Positions 42,360 to 54,220 are shown, counted from the first letter of the stretch. The stretch is 64,000 nucleotides of DNA from Apoda limacodes (GCA_946406115.1 OX291557.1:1954501-2018500), one strand, 5' to 3'. Notes: generated from the letters alone by a model not told the origin. Made by a program: numbers and translations.

Positions 42360-44394
42360 AAACAAACCCCCGCCCTAGCCAGACCGTGTCTGGATGAGGA
42401 TAAACCGAGCCAGAGCCTCAATCTACTGGCAATCGAGAAAGTGTCGCGACGGCACGCTTCAGCACTGAACCGACTCGCGGGATACCGTCCGAACCGGGGA
42501 ATAATTGCACGATGCGACCTAAACGCTATTGCAAGGGCGGTAAATTTGAGTTCTTTAATAGGACAAGGTCTCCGACGCGCGGGGGGTTGGTTTTATCCGT
42601 CCACCGAACCCGTTGCTGTAACAAATGTAAATATTCCGAAGACCACCGACGGTGGAACAATTGCGTAATTTGTTGAAGCAACTGAAAGCGCGATAAACTG
42701 CAGACTCCAGAGTCTGCTCAACAGCAAAGACCTTGAACCCTGGCAGAGGGTCAACAAACTCCACAACTGTATGAGGCCAAGTGTCCTCAGAAGAGGCCAG
42801 CCAGTCAGGACCCCACCAGAGCGGGTGAATAATGACTTGCGAGGCAAACAGGCCCCGTGAAGCGCAATCTGAGGGATTGCGCCAATCCAGAGACACCGCA
42901 GAAGACTGGATTTGGGAGACACGATTGGCCACGAGGGCATGAAGGGACGCCTTAAGCCAAGACAACACGATTTGGCTGTCTGTCCATGCCGTGACGGAGT
43001 CAAATTGGACCCATTGACCCAAGGTGGAGAAGACATGGTTGAGGAGGCGAGTCAACAATGTAGCTCCTGATAACTCCAGCTTGGGTTCGATTCCCGCATT
43101 GGACAAACATTTATGTGATTTATAACATTTGTGTTTGTCTTGAGTCTGGGTGTATCTATGTATAATATGTATGTATTTACAAAACAAAAGTAATATATAT
43201 GTATCTGTATCCGTTGTCTGACACCCATAACACAAGCTCTGCTTACTTTGGGGCCAGACGGCGCTGTGTGTAATGTCCAAAAATATTTATTTTATTATTT
43301 ATTAACTCGAACTGCGAAACCGACATGTGACCTAGAGATTCGTATTCACGCATAAAATCCACTTATTTTGTGCGGAATTCTTTATCACAACGCATCCCAA
43401 GCGCGGACGAGGGGATAAGAAAGGCAGTCGAGTAAAAAACCGGCCGTCATCGACTGGAGTCCGTGACGCCGGGGGGGCTCTTCAATTTCCCAAAAACGCT
43501 GAAGGGAGTCAGCGAGCGAGAGTCCCACTTGCACCGACGAATCCGTAGACGCCTCAGCGGCGAGAGAATGTACTGGGCCCATAATAACAGATTCGAGATC
43601 AGTCGGAACAGCGACCAACCCACCTAGCTGAAGTAACATGACCTTGTCCAGTCCGAGCAATCCAAGGACATCAGCGCCAAGCAGAAGCTCCACAGGACCA
43701 GGTAGCTGGAACCTTTCATCGGCCAACTGCAGACCAGACGAGAGATCCAGCACGTCCGTCGGCAGGGGCACCTGAAGGTGATGACCTAAAATATCCCTCA
43801 GGACAACAGCTCCTAGATGATACTGCATGCTAGAATGGAGCAAGGAGGAAAAGGAAAACGAGACTGTACTCACGAAGTTGTCCACCCGTAGACCTACTCC
43901 AGAAATCCCATGACTCCGCGAACTTACCCGTAAGCGGAGACGCTTCACCAGCCACAGCGACATTAGACACCCCTGAGCGCCTGAGTCCAAAATGGCGCGC
44001 ATAACCACACCAGGTCCGCGCAGATAATGAACTGGGACGCGGTGGGCAAAACTGTTTTGACAGGTGGTGGAGAGACTGGTGAAGCGGCTGCCACGAGTCA
44101 ACGGGTGTTGGCCCGACCCGAGCGCTGTACTTGGCCCCGGGACTCCTGTGGCTCATAATGCCCCTAGCTTGAACCCGTATGAGTGTGTGGGTCCAACGCA
44201 GGCATAAGTGGCTGCCGAGACGCGCGACTAACGCGAGGACGCTCCGCGATAGGGAGGGGTAGACGCTCATACTCCGCGTAATATGCCCGTTCCGCAATAC
44301 CTACCTGAGGTTTGTGTAATATGTGGTATAATTGTGTATCGGCTACATACGGGGAAATTACAAATAGTTCAGCTACCATCAATTTGAATTCCAA
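42360..44394 (-). pseudogene. BEL/Pao LTR-retrotransposon pol relic, RT missing
   Basis: Minus-strand order: aspartic protease (RVPVHYLRGPGVV, MRAILDSGAQGCLMS; catalytic DSG near 43985-43996, frame 44101-43385), then the start of the RT linker (SLQRFWEIEEPP near 43480-43515). The RT proper is absent. At 43310-43078 a SINE sequence intervenes; then RNase H (KLELSGATLLTRLL, AWTDSQIVLSWLKA near 42960-42990, NPSDCASRG). The final part (GDLVLLKNSNLPPLQ, GRIVQLFPGSDGIPR, 42475-42590) is the C-terminal end of the BEL integrase. Most of the integrase is also missing. The element would have encoded a polyprotein for reverse transcription and integration; this copy is dead. Confidence 0.82.
43078..43310 (+). 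mobile_element. Lepidopteran tRNA-derived SINE (5' truncated at the B box)
   Basis: Starts GGGTTCGATTCCCGCATTGG (B box), then TGTTTGTCTTGAGTCTGGGTG, TATGTATTTA, GACACCCATAACACAAGCTC, TTACTTTGGGGCCAGACGGC and an A/T-rich tail ending TATTTATTTTATTATTTATT. The body is a very common lepidopteran SINE that I recognise. The A box is absent. It occupies the place of the missing BEL RT. Confidence 0.85.
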
Positions 44395-44493
44395 CGACTA
44401 AACGACGTCGGCCGCGGTCGTCCTACCTACGTCGTCAACTATTAGATTGAAAAAAATTAAGTATACCGGATTTTATTGGTCACTATGAGAAAT

Positions 44494-45256
44494 TTACTTA
44501 TTATTAGCGCGGAAGCCGAACTGCTCGTCGATTAAGATGCCTCTGGAGACTATAGCGTTCTGTAGGCGAGCGAGGAGGAGGCGTTCGTAAATTTTATCAA
44601 GGGCGGTACGGTACGGGCTTTCCCTGGCTTGTGAATGCCTATAACAATTGCATCTTTCCATTAAGAAGGAAAGGTGCAATTTACGATAGCAGCATTGAAG
44701 ATGTCTGCTAGAAGGCAGAGAAGGGGGAAAGTAAGGCACTTTCGGATATCGTTAGAGAAACCATCCGCGCTGGAGGCTTTACGGTGCGTAGGTCTTTGAT
44801 GACCTGTTTGATTTCGTTAACCATAACGGGGGGGCAGAGGATCCTGTGTAGGCAGAGTAGCTCTGCGCTCCACTTCACAGTCTATCTCTCGCACGTGAAC
44901 TGGATCGAAAGGTTGTGTGCTTAAGGAACATTGGGCTTGGACGCTAGATGCTAGGCAATCCGCTTTTTCGTCGTCATCGAACGCGGGAACGTTGTTGGGA
45001 CGAGTTAACGAAGAGAGGGAGTTGAAGGAGTCTGATAAGCTAGATGAGAAGGAGAAATATTCTCCATCAGTTCACCGAAACGTTGGGCGCAAAGCTCAGC
45101 TTCAGCTGTTCTTACACGGCGGTGAAAATCGTTGAAGCGACCTTTTTTTTCGGCAGTAGGAGCGCGATCCCGTCTGCGGCGGGCTGTGTTACGCTTAGTC
45201 ATTAGCGACTTGATGTGCTGAGGCAGGCTTAGGTGGTGGTAGTCACCAACCGGCAC
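44494..45256 (-). pseudogene. LINE ORF2 fragment (minus strand)
   Basis: Minus-strand pieces: LPQHIKSLMTKRNTARRRRD, RAPTAEKKGRFNDFHRRVRT and CAQRFGELMENISPS (45220-45030) form the linker between endonuclease and RT. After an unreadable stretch (44900-44750) comes ALDKIYERLLLARLQNAIV with SRGILIDEQFGFRANN (44610-44494), the early RT block. It ends abruptly at FGFR. Jockey-group LINE, degenerate. Confidence 0.7.
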
Positions 45257-45919
45257 TTATCTTGAGCACTCGCCAACGGTGGCGGTCAGTATGCTTAGTG
45301 TGAGTTTTTGACTATTACTACACAGTTTGCGTCAACGGATCAAATGTATGGGGAAAGAAACAGCGCCCCCGGCGGATAGTTTACAAAACATATTATATGA
45401 GAGTAAGTTGCAATCTCTACTACAATAGTAGAGTCAACAAAACGTCAAGTGCGTAGTTTATTTTGTTTATGATTTGCGAATGTGAGTGACATATTTGTCA
45501 TTTCGAATAGTACGTTGACGCGTACGCGATAGTAGAGTCATTTACTTGTAGACTGGATAGTGAGAACAAGGATTATTATTATAAAAGTGTGGAATTTTGT
45601 GTTTTATTTGGACAATCGATATTCTCGGCACTTTCATGCGCGGCATTCTGCTTTCTGTAATAGAACACGAATACAAGCCAATCTGCGTGGATCTTTTATT
45701 ACATAAATCTATTTTTCATTTCAAATACCTATCTAATACCTAAAACTAAATTCAATTTAAAATTAAAGAGTTCTTTAGTCTGTTTTTATGCAGCCATAAC
45801 TGCTCCACCGGGCTTTTGGGTGAAGGGAGTCGAGAAACGCCCCGGCACTCTTTGATACCTCGTGTATTCGACGAACCCGGGGACGTCGGCGTCATGTTAG
45901 GGGGGAGGCCCTATTAGGT
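45257..45919. other. Unassigned sequence
   Basis: No gene recognised. 45770-45910 is GC-richer, and on the minus strand reads DVPGFVEYTRYQRVPGRFST followed shortly by a stop, which looks like the C-terminus of a retroelement protein but is too short to assign. Confidence 0.35.
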
Positions 45920-46089
45920 AAGGTCGTTGAGACTAGTCTCGCTATCCGGATAGAAGGTCGTTGAGACTAGTCTCGCTATCCGGATAGAAGGTCGTTGAGA
46001 CTAGTCTCGCTATCCGGATAGAAGGTCGTTGAGACTAGTCTCGCTATCCGGCTAGAAGGTCGTTGAGACTAGTCTCGCTATCCGGATAG
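45920..46089. repeat. 34-bp minisatellite, 5 units, each with two palindromes
   Basis: Each unit contains GAGACTAGTCTC (12-bp perfect palindrome) and TATCCGGATA (10-bp perfect palindrome; fourth unit has CCGGCTA instead), preceded by AAGGTCGTT. Units are otherwise identical. Confidence 0.92.
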
Positions 46090-46267
46090 AAGGTCGTCGT
46101 CTGTAGTAGAGAAGAGTAGTTTAATCTAAATAATATTTTTTTTTATCTTACACATAATATTAGGTTAATAATAAATTTCTTTGAAATCAAAGTAATAAAT
46201 TTAAATTTTTCTAACTTACATATAATAAGTTTCATTTAAACTTAAAATACTTAAATATATATGAAAA

Positions 46268-46320
46268 TTGGTCTAGAGCGAGTCGGACTAGCTCACCGAG
46301 GGTTCCGTAAAAGGTAAACT
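46268..46320 (+). repeat. GAGTCGGACT-family repeat fragment
   Basis: AGAGCGAGTCGGACTAGCTC followed by ACCGAGGGTTCCGTAAAAG, a diverged 5' end of the CCGGCCAAGTGCGAGTC family. Confidence 0.6.
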
Positions 46321-46439
46321 GTATTGAGGGACAAACTTAACTTTGTCGTTGGACAACTGTTGTCTCAATACATCGAGATAGGTCGCAGTTAGTTTGCCAA
46401 CTGCAAATAAGATTATAGTTGCAAAAAAAATGTGCTGTA

Positions 46440-47290
46440 TCGATCGGTTTTCAGATTGTGTGTCCCCGATCCTGCCTTAAGCAAAATTTTTGAAAAACAT
46501 GTTCAATCAGATGCTTAAACATTTTAACTTAAATGGATAACTTCATCCTCAACTGTTTGGTTTTATAAAAGGGCTTTCCACAACTGACGCAGGTGTTGCT
46601 CTTATACTAAAATTATGGCTCAGAAGTAAAATTATGAGTTCATCAAGGTTCTATTTTAGGTCCTTTTTTATTATTAATTTACATAAATTTCATTGTGGAG
46701 AAGCTGTGCAAGATTATACTATTTGCAGATGACACTTCTCTTTGATTTAAAGTTGTCAGAAATAAAACTAATTCTGATGACGTAAAAAGTGCATTTTCTC
46801 AGGTTCTTCAGTGGTTTACGACAATTATTATTATTATTACTTACGTCTTAATGCAAAAAAGACTAAGTGTTTAAAATTTATGCTGCCAAATTTCAGAAAT
46901 ATAAGTACAAAATTGCTTAAACGGAGAAGAAATAGAACTATTAGACTCGACAGTCTTTCTAGGTATTACATAAAACAATAGGCTGCAGTGGAACCCTCAC
47001 ATCTTAGTTCTTGCAGGGAAACTTAGTTCAGCTGCTTATGCAGTTAGAAAAGTTAGGCAGCTTTCAGATGTTGACACTGCTCGCTTAGTCTATTTCCATT
47101 CCGTCATATGTTATGGCATTTTGCTTTGGGGTAGGCAGCTGATATTGATAGAGTCTTTATTTTGCAAAATAGTAGTAAGTACGGTCAATCTATAAATTAG
47201 GACCTCGAATTTCTCTTACAGAACTATTTAGCGACATTGATATTTTAGCTGTTCCTTGCCAATATATAATGTATGTACGCAAAATTATCT
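46440..47290 (+). pseudogene. CR1-group LINE RT relic, heavily mutated
   Basis: Plus-strand fragments match ORF2 of the LINE at 38473: LSKIFEKHV (46480), STTDAGVAL (46580), HQGSILGPFLLLIYIN (46645-46690), KIILFADDTSL (46710-46740), AKKTKCLKFMLPN (46855), then VRKVRQLSDVDTAR (47045-47080) and YGILLWG-like sequence. Many stops and frameshifts. Older than copies A and B, so the family has been active over a long time. Confidence 0.75.
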
Positions 47291-47329
47291 CTTATCTGCT
47301 AAAAAATCTAAAAATTCTTAAGCCTGATG

Positions 47330-48030
47330 GTCCAAAAAAAACGACGGTTTAAAAACACAATTGGACTGGTTAGACAGCCCAGCAGTCGTTGTGTCACTGA
47401 TCTTCTCCTAAACGGCATGATATTTTTTTTGTAGGTCCCTGCAATGTTTCATAACATAATTGGACCTGGTAGATGGCGCTGCAATCGGTGTCTCACTAAT
47501 CTTTTCCAAAACGGCAGGGAAGTTTTAAATGATTTTTTTGTGTAAGTTCAAGAGGGTCCCTGTAAGGTTTGAATTCACAATTGGACCCGGTACTGCAGTT
47601 GGTGTATCACTGATCTCCTTAATGGCAGAGACGACTTTAGTGACATTTTTTGTTCACGCTCGAGTGGCTTCCTGCAAGGTTTTAATTTACAAATAGACCT
47701 GGTAGGTGGCGCTGCAGTTGGTATGTAATTCACTATTTTGCCCCCTATATCCCCTATATAATCTAAATATATGTAATAGATCTTCTCCTAAACGGTAGGA
47801 AAGATTTCTGTGATATTTTTTGTGTACGTTCGAGTGGATTCACAAATGGATCCAATAGGTGGCGCTGCAGTCGGTGTGTCACTGATTTTTATCTAAACGG
47901 CAAGGATGATTTTAATGATATTTTTATGAACATTCGAGGGTCCCCGCAAAGTATAAATTCGCAAATAGACCCGGTGGGTGGTGCTGCAGTCGGTATGTGT
48001 CACTGATCTTCTCCTAAATAATTTTGTGTT
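47330..48030. repeat. Diverged tandem array, period about 100-125 bp, about 6 units
   Basis: The recurring phrase is GGTAGGTGGCGCTGCAGTCG, then GTGTCACTGATCTTCTCCTA, AACGGCAGG..., a T-rich stretch with GATATTTTT, and GTCCCTGCAAGGTTT. Copies start near 47360, 47460, 47575, 47695, 47840 and 47955. Units differ by many substitutions and indels, so it is old. A 48424-48480 repeat start lies beyond it. Confidence 0.75.
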
Positions 48031-48423
48031 TAGAGACGTGAAATTTAGGACAGATTTTGTTATGACGCACGCGAGCACTAAGAAAGGATTTCGCGAAGTT
48101 CATTCCCTAAGAACTCCCCTGTGACTTTTGAAGTTAAATTCAATGCACAAAACTTGTTATTTCGCCTTAAGATTAAAAATTAAGAATGGCAAGTTTCACT
48201 GTTCATGGATAATCTATTTAGGGGATACAGAGGGGAAAATTGTGAATAAAAATTAGTATGAAAAATTGAACTTTTGGGTCTAATTACTTGAAATTTTAAA
48301 TATAAGTTTTTGTTACAACGTAGGTGAGGACAAAAGAGGGCAAAATAAGGGTTGGAAATATGTATGAGAATTCCGATATTATTGTAGGTAAAACCGTAAA
48401 CAGTCAAAAGGTGTCGTTTTTTT

Positions 48424-48480
48424 TCAAAAGTCCTCGCGGAAGAAGTCGCGGGCAGAAGCTAGTATATTATATATTCTTAG
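48424..48480 (-). repeat. ACTAGCTTCTGCCCGC dispersed repeat end
   Basis: On the minus strand it reads TACTAGCTTCTGCCCGCGAC followed by TTCTTCCGCGAGGAC, the same opening as the repeat at 23466 and widespread in Lepidoptera. Confidence 0.65.
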
Positions 48481-48481
48481 A

Positions 48482-49180
48482 TTCTTAATAAGTAGGTTAT
48501 TCTTTATTAGGAAGATCGTTATTAATGACTCGTATTTATTGCTCAAAAGTAACCTAGGCACAAGTCCATCAAGACCTAGAATCAATTCGAACGTAGACTT
48601 TGCTGGTACTAAAATGTCCACTAGTTACATTGATGTAACTCCAATGTTACTAGGTGGAATAGACGACTGACTACAGCAGTGAGATGACACAGAATGGCAC
48701 TTTAGGTGCTGATTCCAAAAAAGATCTTATGTGATTAATTTCAATGTCATTTAGTGGTTTTGACATTTGCACATTGAGGGATTTATTTTTACCAATTTGT
48801 GTTTTAGTACTGTCTATTTCCTAATAGGAACATTATTTTACATATTTGACCATCAAGCTTAAGAAAGTAGTCAAGTGTTGAAGCTTTTAGACGAAATTCT
48901 TTTTGTTTGTTTGCAAACATTTCTCTACACGACCATTTCTCTACACGACCACTGCATTAAGGTAAGTTTTTCTTTCATCCCATGAAAGGTCGTTCCAAAA
49001 ATTATCTAGCACTTCAGTGCTTTTACATGTTCTAATATTTCACTTTGTTTGTTATTTCCATATGACACCTACTTTTTGAAATTAAATTTTACTCCAACAC
49101 CTTCCTTTCTTTTAATAGACACGTTACTACTCTTTTCCTTCCTGTTTTTTTCGTTTTGGTACATTTCTAGTCCAAGATTT
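48482..49180. other. Unassigned sequence
   Basis: AT-rich, no frame with recognisable motif. A 15-bp direct duplication TTTCTCTACACGACC occurs at about 48922 and 48937. Confidence 0.4.
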
Positions 49181-49286
49181 AGCATTGCCTTGGGGCCCTT
49201 TCTATTTTAGCATTGCCTTGGCCCTTTCTATTTTAGCATTGCCTTGGCCCTTTCTATTTTAGCATTGCCTTGGCCCTTTCTATTTT
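49181..49286. repeat. 26-bp minisatellite, 4 units
   Basis: Units start AGCATTGCCTTGGCCC and end TCTATTTT. The first has two extra G. Otherwise identical. Confidence 0.92.
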
Positions 49287-49394
49287 AATTAATGATAATT
49301 TTCTTCTTAGATTTTATCAGTGATTTTTGGTTTAACTTTCTTGAAAATCAAAATTAGTATAACAATAACTGTCACTGTTCGAATTAAGGTTCAA

Positions 49395-49741
49395 GATCTT
49401 AAGATGAAGAAGCCAGAATAAGTTGCCTAGTACCTTTATTTAAATGGTACGAGATATAGTGGGATACGTTTTTTATACAGTTACGACACCTATCCCAGAA
49501 AGGGTGGTCAGAGATGATAAGGGCGTATTCCCATAACATCCATGCTTCACCGATGGTATGCCGTCCCATATTGGTAATAGAATGTGAGCCTACCGCCGCT
49601 GTGCCGGGCACAAACCAGAGTCGAGCTAACTTTCTAATTGACAAATTCTAACAATATGGTTGCCTCTTATCGGAAATCGAACTCGGGACCTTTGAAATGG
49701 CAGCCACACGCTCTATTTACAATGCGCCACTCGGTCCTAAT
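49395..49741 (-). mobile_element. tRNA-derived SINE (minus strand)
   Basis: On the minus strand: ACCGAGTGGCGCATTGTAAA (A-box region) then GGTCCCGAGTTCGATTTCCG (B box), followed by a body with TCGACTCTGGTTTGTGCCCG and ATGGGACGGCATACCATCGG, ending near ACTAGGCAACTTATTCTGGC. The order tRNA head, body, LINE-like tail is that of insect SINEs. Confidence 0.7.
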
Positions 49742-49989
49742 CTTAAAAGTTATTATTATTGGAATCAAAGCTAGGTTATTTACCGCATTTCTTATCTCAA
49801 ATAAGTTTCTCTGGTTTAAGTATTACGATTTTTTTAGAAGGCGCTCACACCGACAGCGTCGAGAGGATCATGGTACTTGTAGAAGTAATATAATAAGAGC
49901 AATCGGAACTCTTTTAGGTCTTTCATGGTTTGTGTTGCTAGCTAGGCATGGAAATAAATAAAGGGAAAAAAATGAGGAGATAAATAATC

Positions 49990-50625
49990 AACACCCAACA
50001 GCACATCAAAATATGTCAATAAAAGATAATAAACTTATCGATCAGGGTATCAGTTTCAAATAAAATATCTTATTATTTTTTATCAGTTTTAAAAACAAAA
50101 ACCACAAAACTGAGCTACAACCTCGTATCTCACATACAGGGTTACTCAATATTGACTTTTATCATAGTAAATTTATTAGGGTCAGGTCATACCGAGACGC
50201 GACGTGACGCGGCATTTTTGAGAAAGCATCATATTATGGACCTTGTATACTAGACAAAAAAATACAAATTATAGTGCGAGCACAAAAGTGAGAGATTACG
50301 TGTCGAAGTACACCAAGATACGTCGCGCGACCTTGGGATGCGTATATTTTTGTCTAGTATCGGCTTGCTAAACCTTGGCAAGCATGTAAATGGGCCATTA
50401 ACAAAGTATTACAAATCCCTTATAGTTTCGGCATGTTCGTTCGTCCGGCCGTCCGTATTTGTCAGCCGCCGCCGCTACCGCAACTGCATCAATTTTAATG
50501 TGATTTAACAGAAAGGTATCATTTGTTAGCCGGCCTATAGGTAGGTTTGTTATAAAAATGAAGAAAAAACTGTTTGAGGTGTAGGTAGCTTATTGTAATT
50601 ATTTCATTTAGAGTGCCATATTTTT
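49990..50625. other. Unassigned sequence
   Basis: No gene seen. TGTATACTAGACAAAAA at 50243 and TTTTTGTCTAGTAT at 50348 form a short inverted pair around a 100-bp segment with several CG-rich spots, possibly a small MITE. The rest is AT-rich. Confidence 0.35.
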
Positions 50626-50628
50626 ACA

Positions 50629-50790
50629 ACGACACGGGCTGTGAGAATAGTCGAAGATCCCAAACTCGCAGCGTGCTTCATACAAAATAAATTTCACACT
50701 TATTTTTGCCACTTACTAATCAAACATTACGAAATTTTGAAGACATGTTCTTGGAATAAAGATCTAGGTGTGCTGTGTGCCAGTTTTCTA
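50629..50790. repeat. 40-bp LINE scrap joined to a MITE half-copy
   Basis: ACGACACGGGCTGTGAGAAT through GATCCCAAACTCGC (50629-50667) matches the Zenon-like ORF2 (about 9886-9915). It runs directly into GCAGCGTGCTTCATACAAA, one arm of the palindromic repeat at 322-651. Confidence 0.65.
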
Positions 50791-51156
50791 CTTAATTGTA
50801 TACGTTAATAGTTAATTAATTAAATAAGAATTGTTAATTAAATTAAAAAAGAATTAAAAGAGTCTGCACACTCGTTACCAAATAATAATTTAAATACGAC
50901 ATACCTAGTGTCTCTAAAACAATTACAAAGAAGTGAGAACCTTTACATATATATTAAATGATATGATTGTTTTCGAATTCATTTTAAATGAATCAATTTG
51001 CTTTAATGAAGTGCCTCTTAATTTAATTTTAAATATGTAACATTAAAGCCATCATTGAATTTATTTCTCCATTCTCAAAAGGAATGGGTCATTTTAGGGG
51101 CTCACTGCCGCCGCGATTTGTCTTGGAAATGCTATGACGATTAGGCAATAAGCGTA

Positions 51157-51420
51157 ACAGAAAAATCGGCCAAGTGCGAGTCGGACTCGCGCACGAAGGG
51201 TTCCGTACCATTATCTACAAAAAACGGCAAAAAAATGACTGTTACATAGCCTTATGTTAGCTTCCAAGACGTAGCCGTTAAACATTACTGAGCAAAAATA
51301 GTATTCGAATACTTTTACTCCACCCCTTGTGCGTTCTTTTTTAAAAGAATAATACAAAATTTTGACAACAATCGGTGACCAAATAAACGATTATTTTTTC
51401 CAAATCTAACGCACCCTAAC
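51157..51420 (+). repeat. GAGTCGGACTCGCGCAC-family repeat, with a segment shared with 58.6 kb
   Basis: Opens AAAATCGGCCAAGTGCGAGT and CGCGCACGAAGGGTTCCGTA. The following 51255-51415 (TTAGCTTCCAAGACGTAGCC ... ACCCCTTGTGCGTTC) recurs in inverse orientation at 58617-58770. Confidence 0.7.
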
Positions 51421-51779
51421 TATATTCTTTTTGATAACTTTTTCTCAGCTCGGCTAACAACCTGCATTTGAGATATGTACTACCTGTAGTACCTACTAGT
51501 CTGTAACTATTCAACCAAAGGTTGTAAACATTTAAAAGAATAGATAATAATAATAAAGGTATGTAAGTACATACTTTCAGAAGTTTTTTAGGTATCCGCA
51601 ATTATTCTTATGCTAATAAAACGTATATGACATGCACTTGGCCGGTTCTTCAGATTCTGTGGTGAAACAAAGAACCCTCACACGAAATGACCATCTCTAT
51701 GTCATAGTTTTTTTATTCAGAAACTTTAAAAATTTAAGCGCTGACTTCCTCGTAGTCACACCATATTATTATTTCAAAA

Positions 51780-51815
51780 GTTTGACCACAAGGAATTATT
51801 TTTCCGGTGGTCAAA
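51780..51815. repeat. Short hairpin: GTTTGACCAC / GTGGTCAAAC
   Basis: Ten-base perfect inverted arms separated by about 15 bases. No role known. Confidence 0.7.
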
Positions 51816-51989
51816 CTGGTGAAATGATCCTCCCTGTCAGTAAAAATGTGTACAGTCGTCTTGGTGAAAATAACACTCAGGTACTTACATTACAATCTAA
51901 AAAAATAAAATAAAATGTGTATAGTAAAATTTAGTAATAAAATAAAATAAAAAATATTCTAATTGTAATGTTTCATTAGATGCATGTCA

Positions 51990-53585
51990 ATTATGCATAT
52001 TCAATTTTTTTTGCGTACCTACAGCAGACAGTCCGCGGGGTTATCACCAATCTTGCGGGAGCAGAGCAAGAGCCTAATATTTCGCAATAATCGCTGTCAA
52101 ACACCAATTTCGAATTATGAAGCAGCGGTCGCGATGCAAGTAGCAATAAGGCGACGCTCGCGCCTCTATCAGGTGATTTAGAAGTTAAAAATGTATTTCC
52201 AATCGCTACGCGTCATAGAAAGCTCCAAAATGGTTATTATGAATGACAAAAATCACGATTAGCGAGCGGTTAGCAAGCCATATGAACTGTCAAATTTGCG
52301 TTTACCTTTTTAATGGCTGCAAACTGATCGCTTGATTGCAAAGCTAATATCAAATTAATTAAAGACTTTAGACATTTTCAAAACATTGATTGTTAAAGCA
52401 ATCCGCAAGAAATGAATCAAAGTTAAGTAACACAACAGAAACCAGTGTGCGAGGTCAGAATACGCTTTGTTTTACCTAATGCAATTTTCTGTTTAAACTA
52501 GTGTTTTGGTTAATTTTGTGTGTGTTTGTGAATTTTAACTCGCTAATAATAGTAAAAAGAATATCAGAGACATAGACTGTGCTGATTTAAAACCCAAAAT
52601 TGCCTATAAAATACTGTTACCTACTTATAAAGAATCTAGGAAATTGACAACACAAGATTACTTAAATCGAAGAAAATTGTATGTATTTAACGGCAAGTTA
52701 CTGGGACCTACTTATTCATTACACCATAAATGAAATAAGAAAACTTGCAGTTAAAACCTATTACCTAAAATATACCAAACAATTGAAGTGGTATTTGTTT
52801 GAATTGCGATACCTAACTACCCTTTCTTATATGATTGGTCAGTTTGCTGCAAGTATACCTACCCAAGCTCACAACAATAGTATTTAATCATTAGGGCAAC
52901 TCAATCAAAAAAATAACTTTAAGAATTATACTGTAAACATTGGTAATCAAAGTGAATTAGAAGAAATCTACCAATTTATATATTTCTATAAGGCAGAGAG
53001 CAAATACTGTCCTACAGCATAGCCTACAGGTGTTCTTGAACACAATATTGCAATTAAAAAGTAGTTTTGGAACAAACTTAATCAGCTAATTATTACTCAA
53101 CAGAATAAATATTATAAAATATTTGTTGGTCAATTCTAATAATAATCTGTGTCCGCAAAATTTCATTTCATCATTGTAACAAACTTAAACATATTGTATA
53201 AAGCATTAGTAGGATTTCTTCCATTACTCTTTTCAAACCCTAGAATATGCTACTTAGCTCCAGGACCTACTTATTATAACTTACTGTTTACCTTAATACC
53301 ATATTGTTTATAGCTAATTTTCTAAATTATTTTGCAGATAATATGATGAAGATATGTTACAAGGTTGATATACCTATGCTGTCATGATAGCAAAATGGAA
53401 TTAACACCTGAATTTGTGAATACTGCAACTTACAAAGTGTAGTCAGCAGTACTATCTATATATTAATAAATAAATGTTACTAAGGAATAAATGAAATATA
53501 TACACAACAAGCACACATGGAATGAAATATAATTGTGACCATAATACAACATAATACAATAAACTTTAAAACAAACCGGAATTTT
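51990..53585. other. Unassigned sequence inside the inverted-arm structure
   Basis: Frames at 51984-52181 and 52681-52887 show no recognisable domain and match the chance length for such DNA. No transposase motif seen. Confidence 0.4.
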
Positions 53586-53588
53586 TTG

Positions 53589-53685
53589 TTATACCACTAA
53601 GGTGCCAAACAAGCTTGCAGTCCGCCTGATGATAATCGGTCACCGCAGAATATGGACACGTGCAACAACTAGGGCATCACTTGTA
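53589..53685 (-). mobile_element. Zenon-like LINE 3' end (last 90 bp)
   Basis: Reads TATACCACTAAGGTGCCAAAC, then CTTGCAGTCCGCCTGATGAT and CGGTCACCGCAGAATATGG, the reverse complement of the 3' end of the LINE at 6729-10350. Extreme 5' truncation. Confidence 0.85.
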
Positions 53686-53689
53686 ATAA

Positions 53690-54220
53690 AACTATTGACC
53701 TATCACTTACCAACAACTTATTTACAAACAAAAGTTCATAATTATTGGTTGATGATAACTTAAAGAGTGTATGAACAAACCATACACTTAATATAATGAA
53801 AACACAAGTTTTTGTTGTGTAACCACATTTAGAACTTATAAGGTCTCCGGTTAAATTTTAAGTGTAGGAAATCAATATTCAAATATGGCAGTCAATAATA
53901 ACTTCTACAATAGATTATGGCCTTTAATAAAAAGCAAGCCTTACTTTAGCGGCTAGATCATCTTTAACCATGATAAACTTTTGTCAACCAGCTGTAGCTT
54001 TCACCAAGTGTATAGGTCAAAAGTGGGAAATTTTATAAAACTGTGACTGGTGCTCAGGACTGTTCACCTCATAAGCTCAAAACTGCTCTTCAGGCAATAG
54101 CAAAGGCAACGCTTGGAGATCCTTTACAGAGTAACAAGAGTGCTCGTAGATCTTATTAACAAAGGAAAAAGAAGGTTCTTGATTTTTTGCTATCTCATTG
54201 TTAATAAGGCAGCCGGAATA
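53690..54220. other. Unassigned sequence
   Basis: AT-rich, no recognised feature; part of the spacer between the inverted arms. Confidence 0.4.

Noticed and set aside
43830..44297. 155-codon Arg-rich frame overlapping the BEL protease
   Set aside because: Shifted frame of the protease region, which carries the recognisable DSG motif in the other frame.
49660..49740. tRNA gene on the minus strand
   Set aside because: A tRNA-like head is followed by a typical SINE body; not a stand-alone gene.
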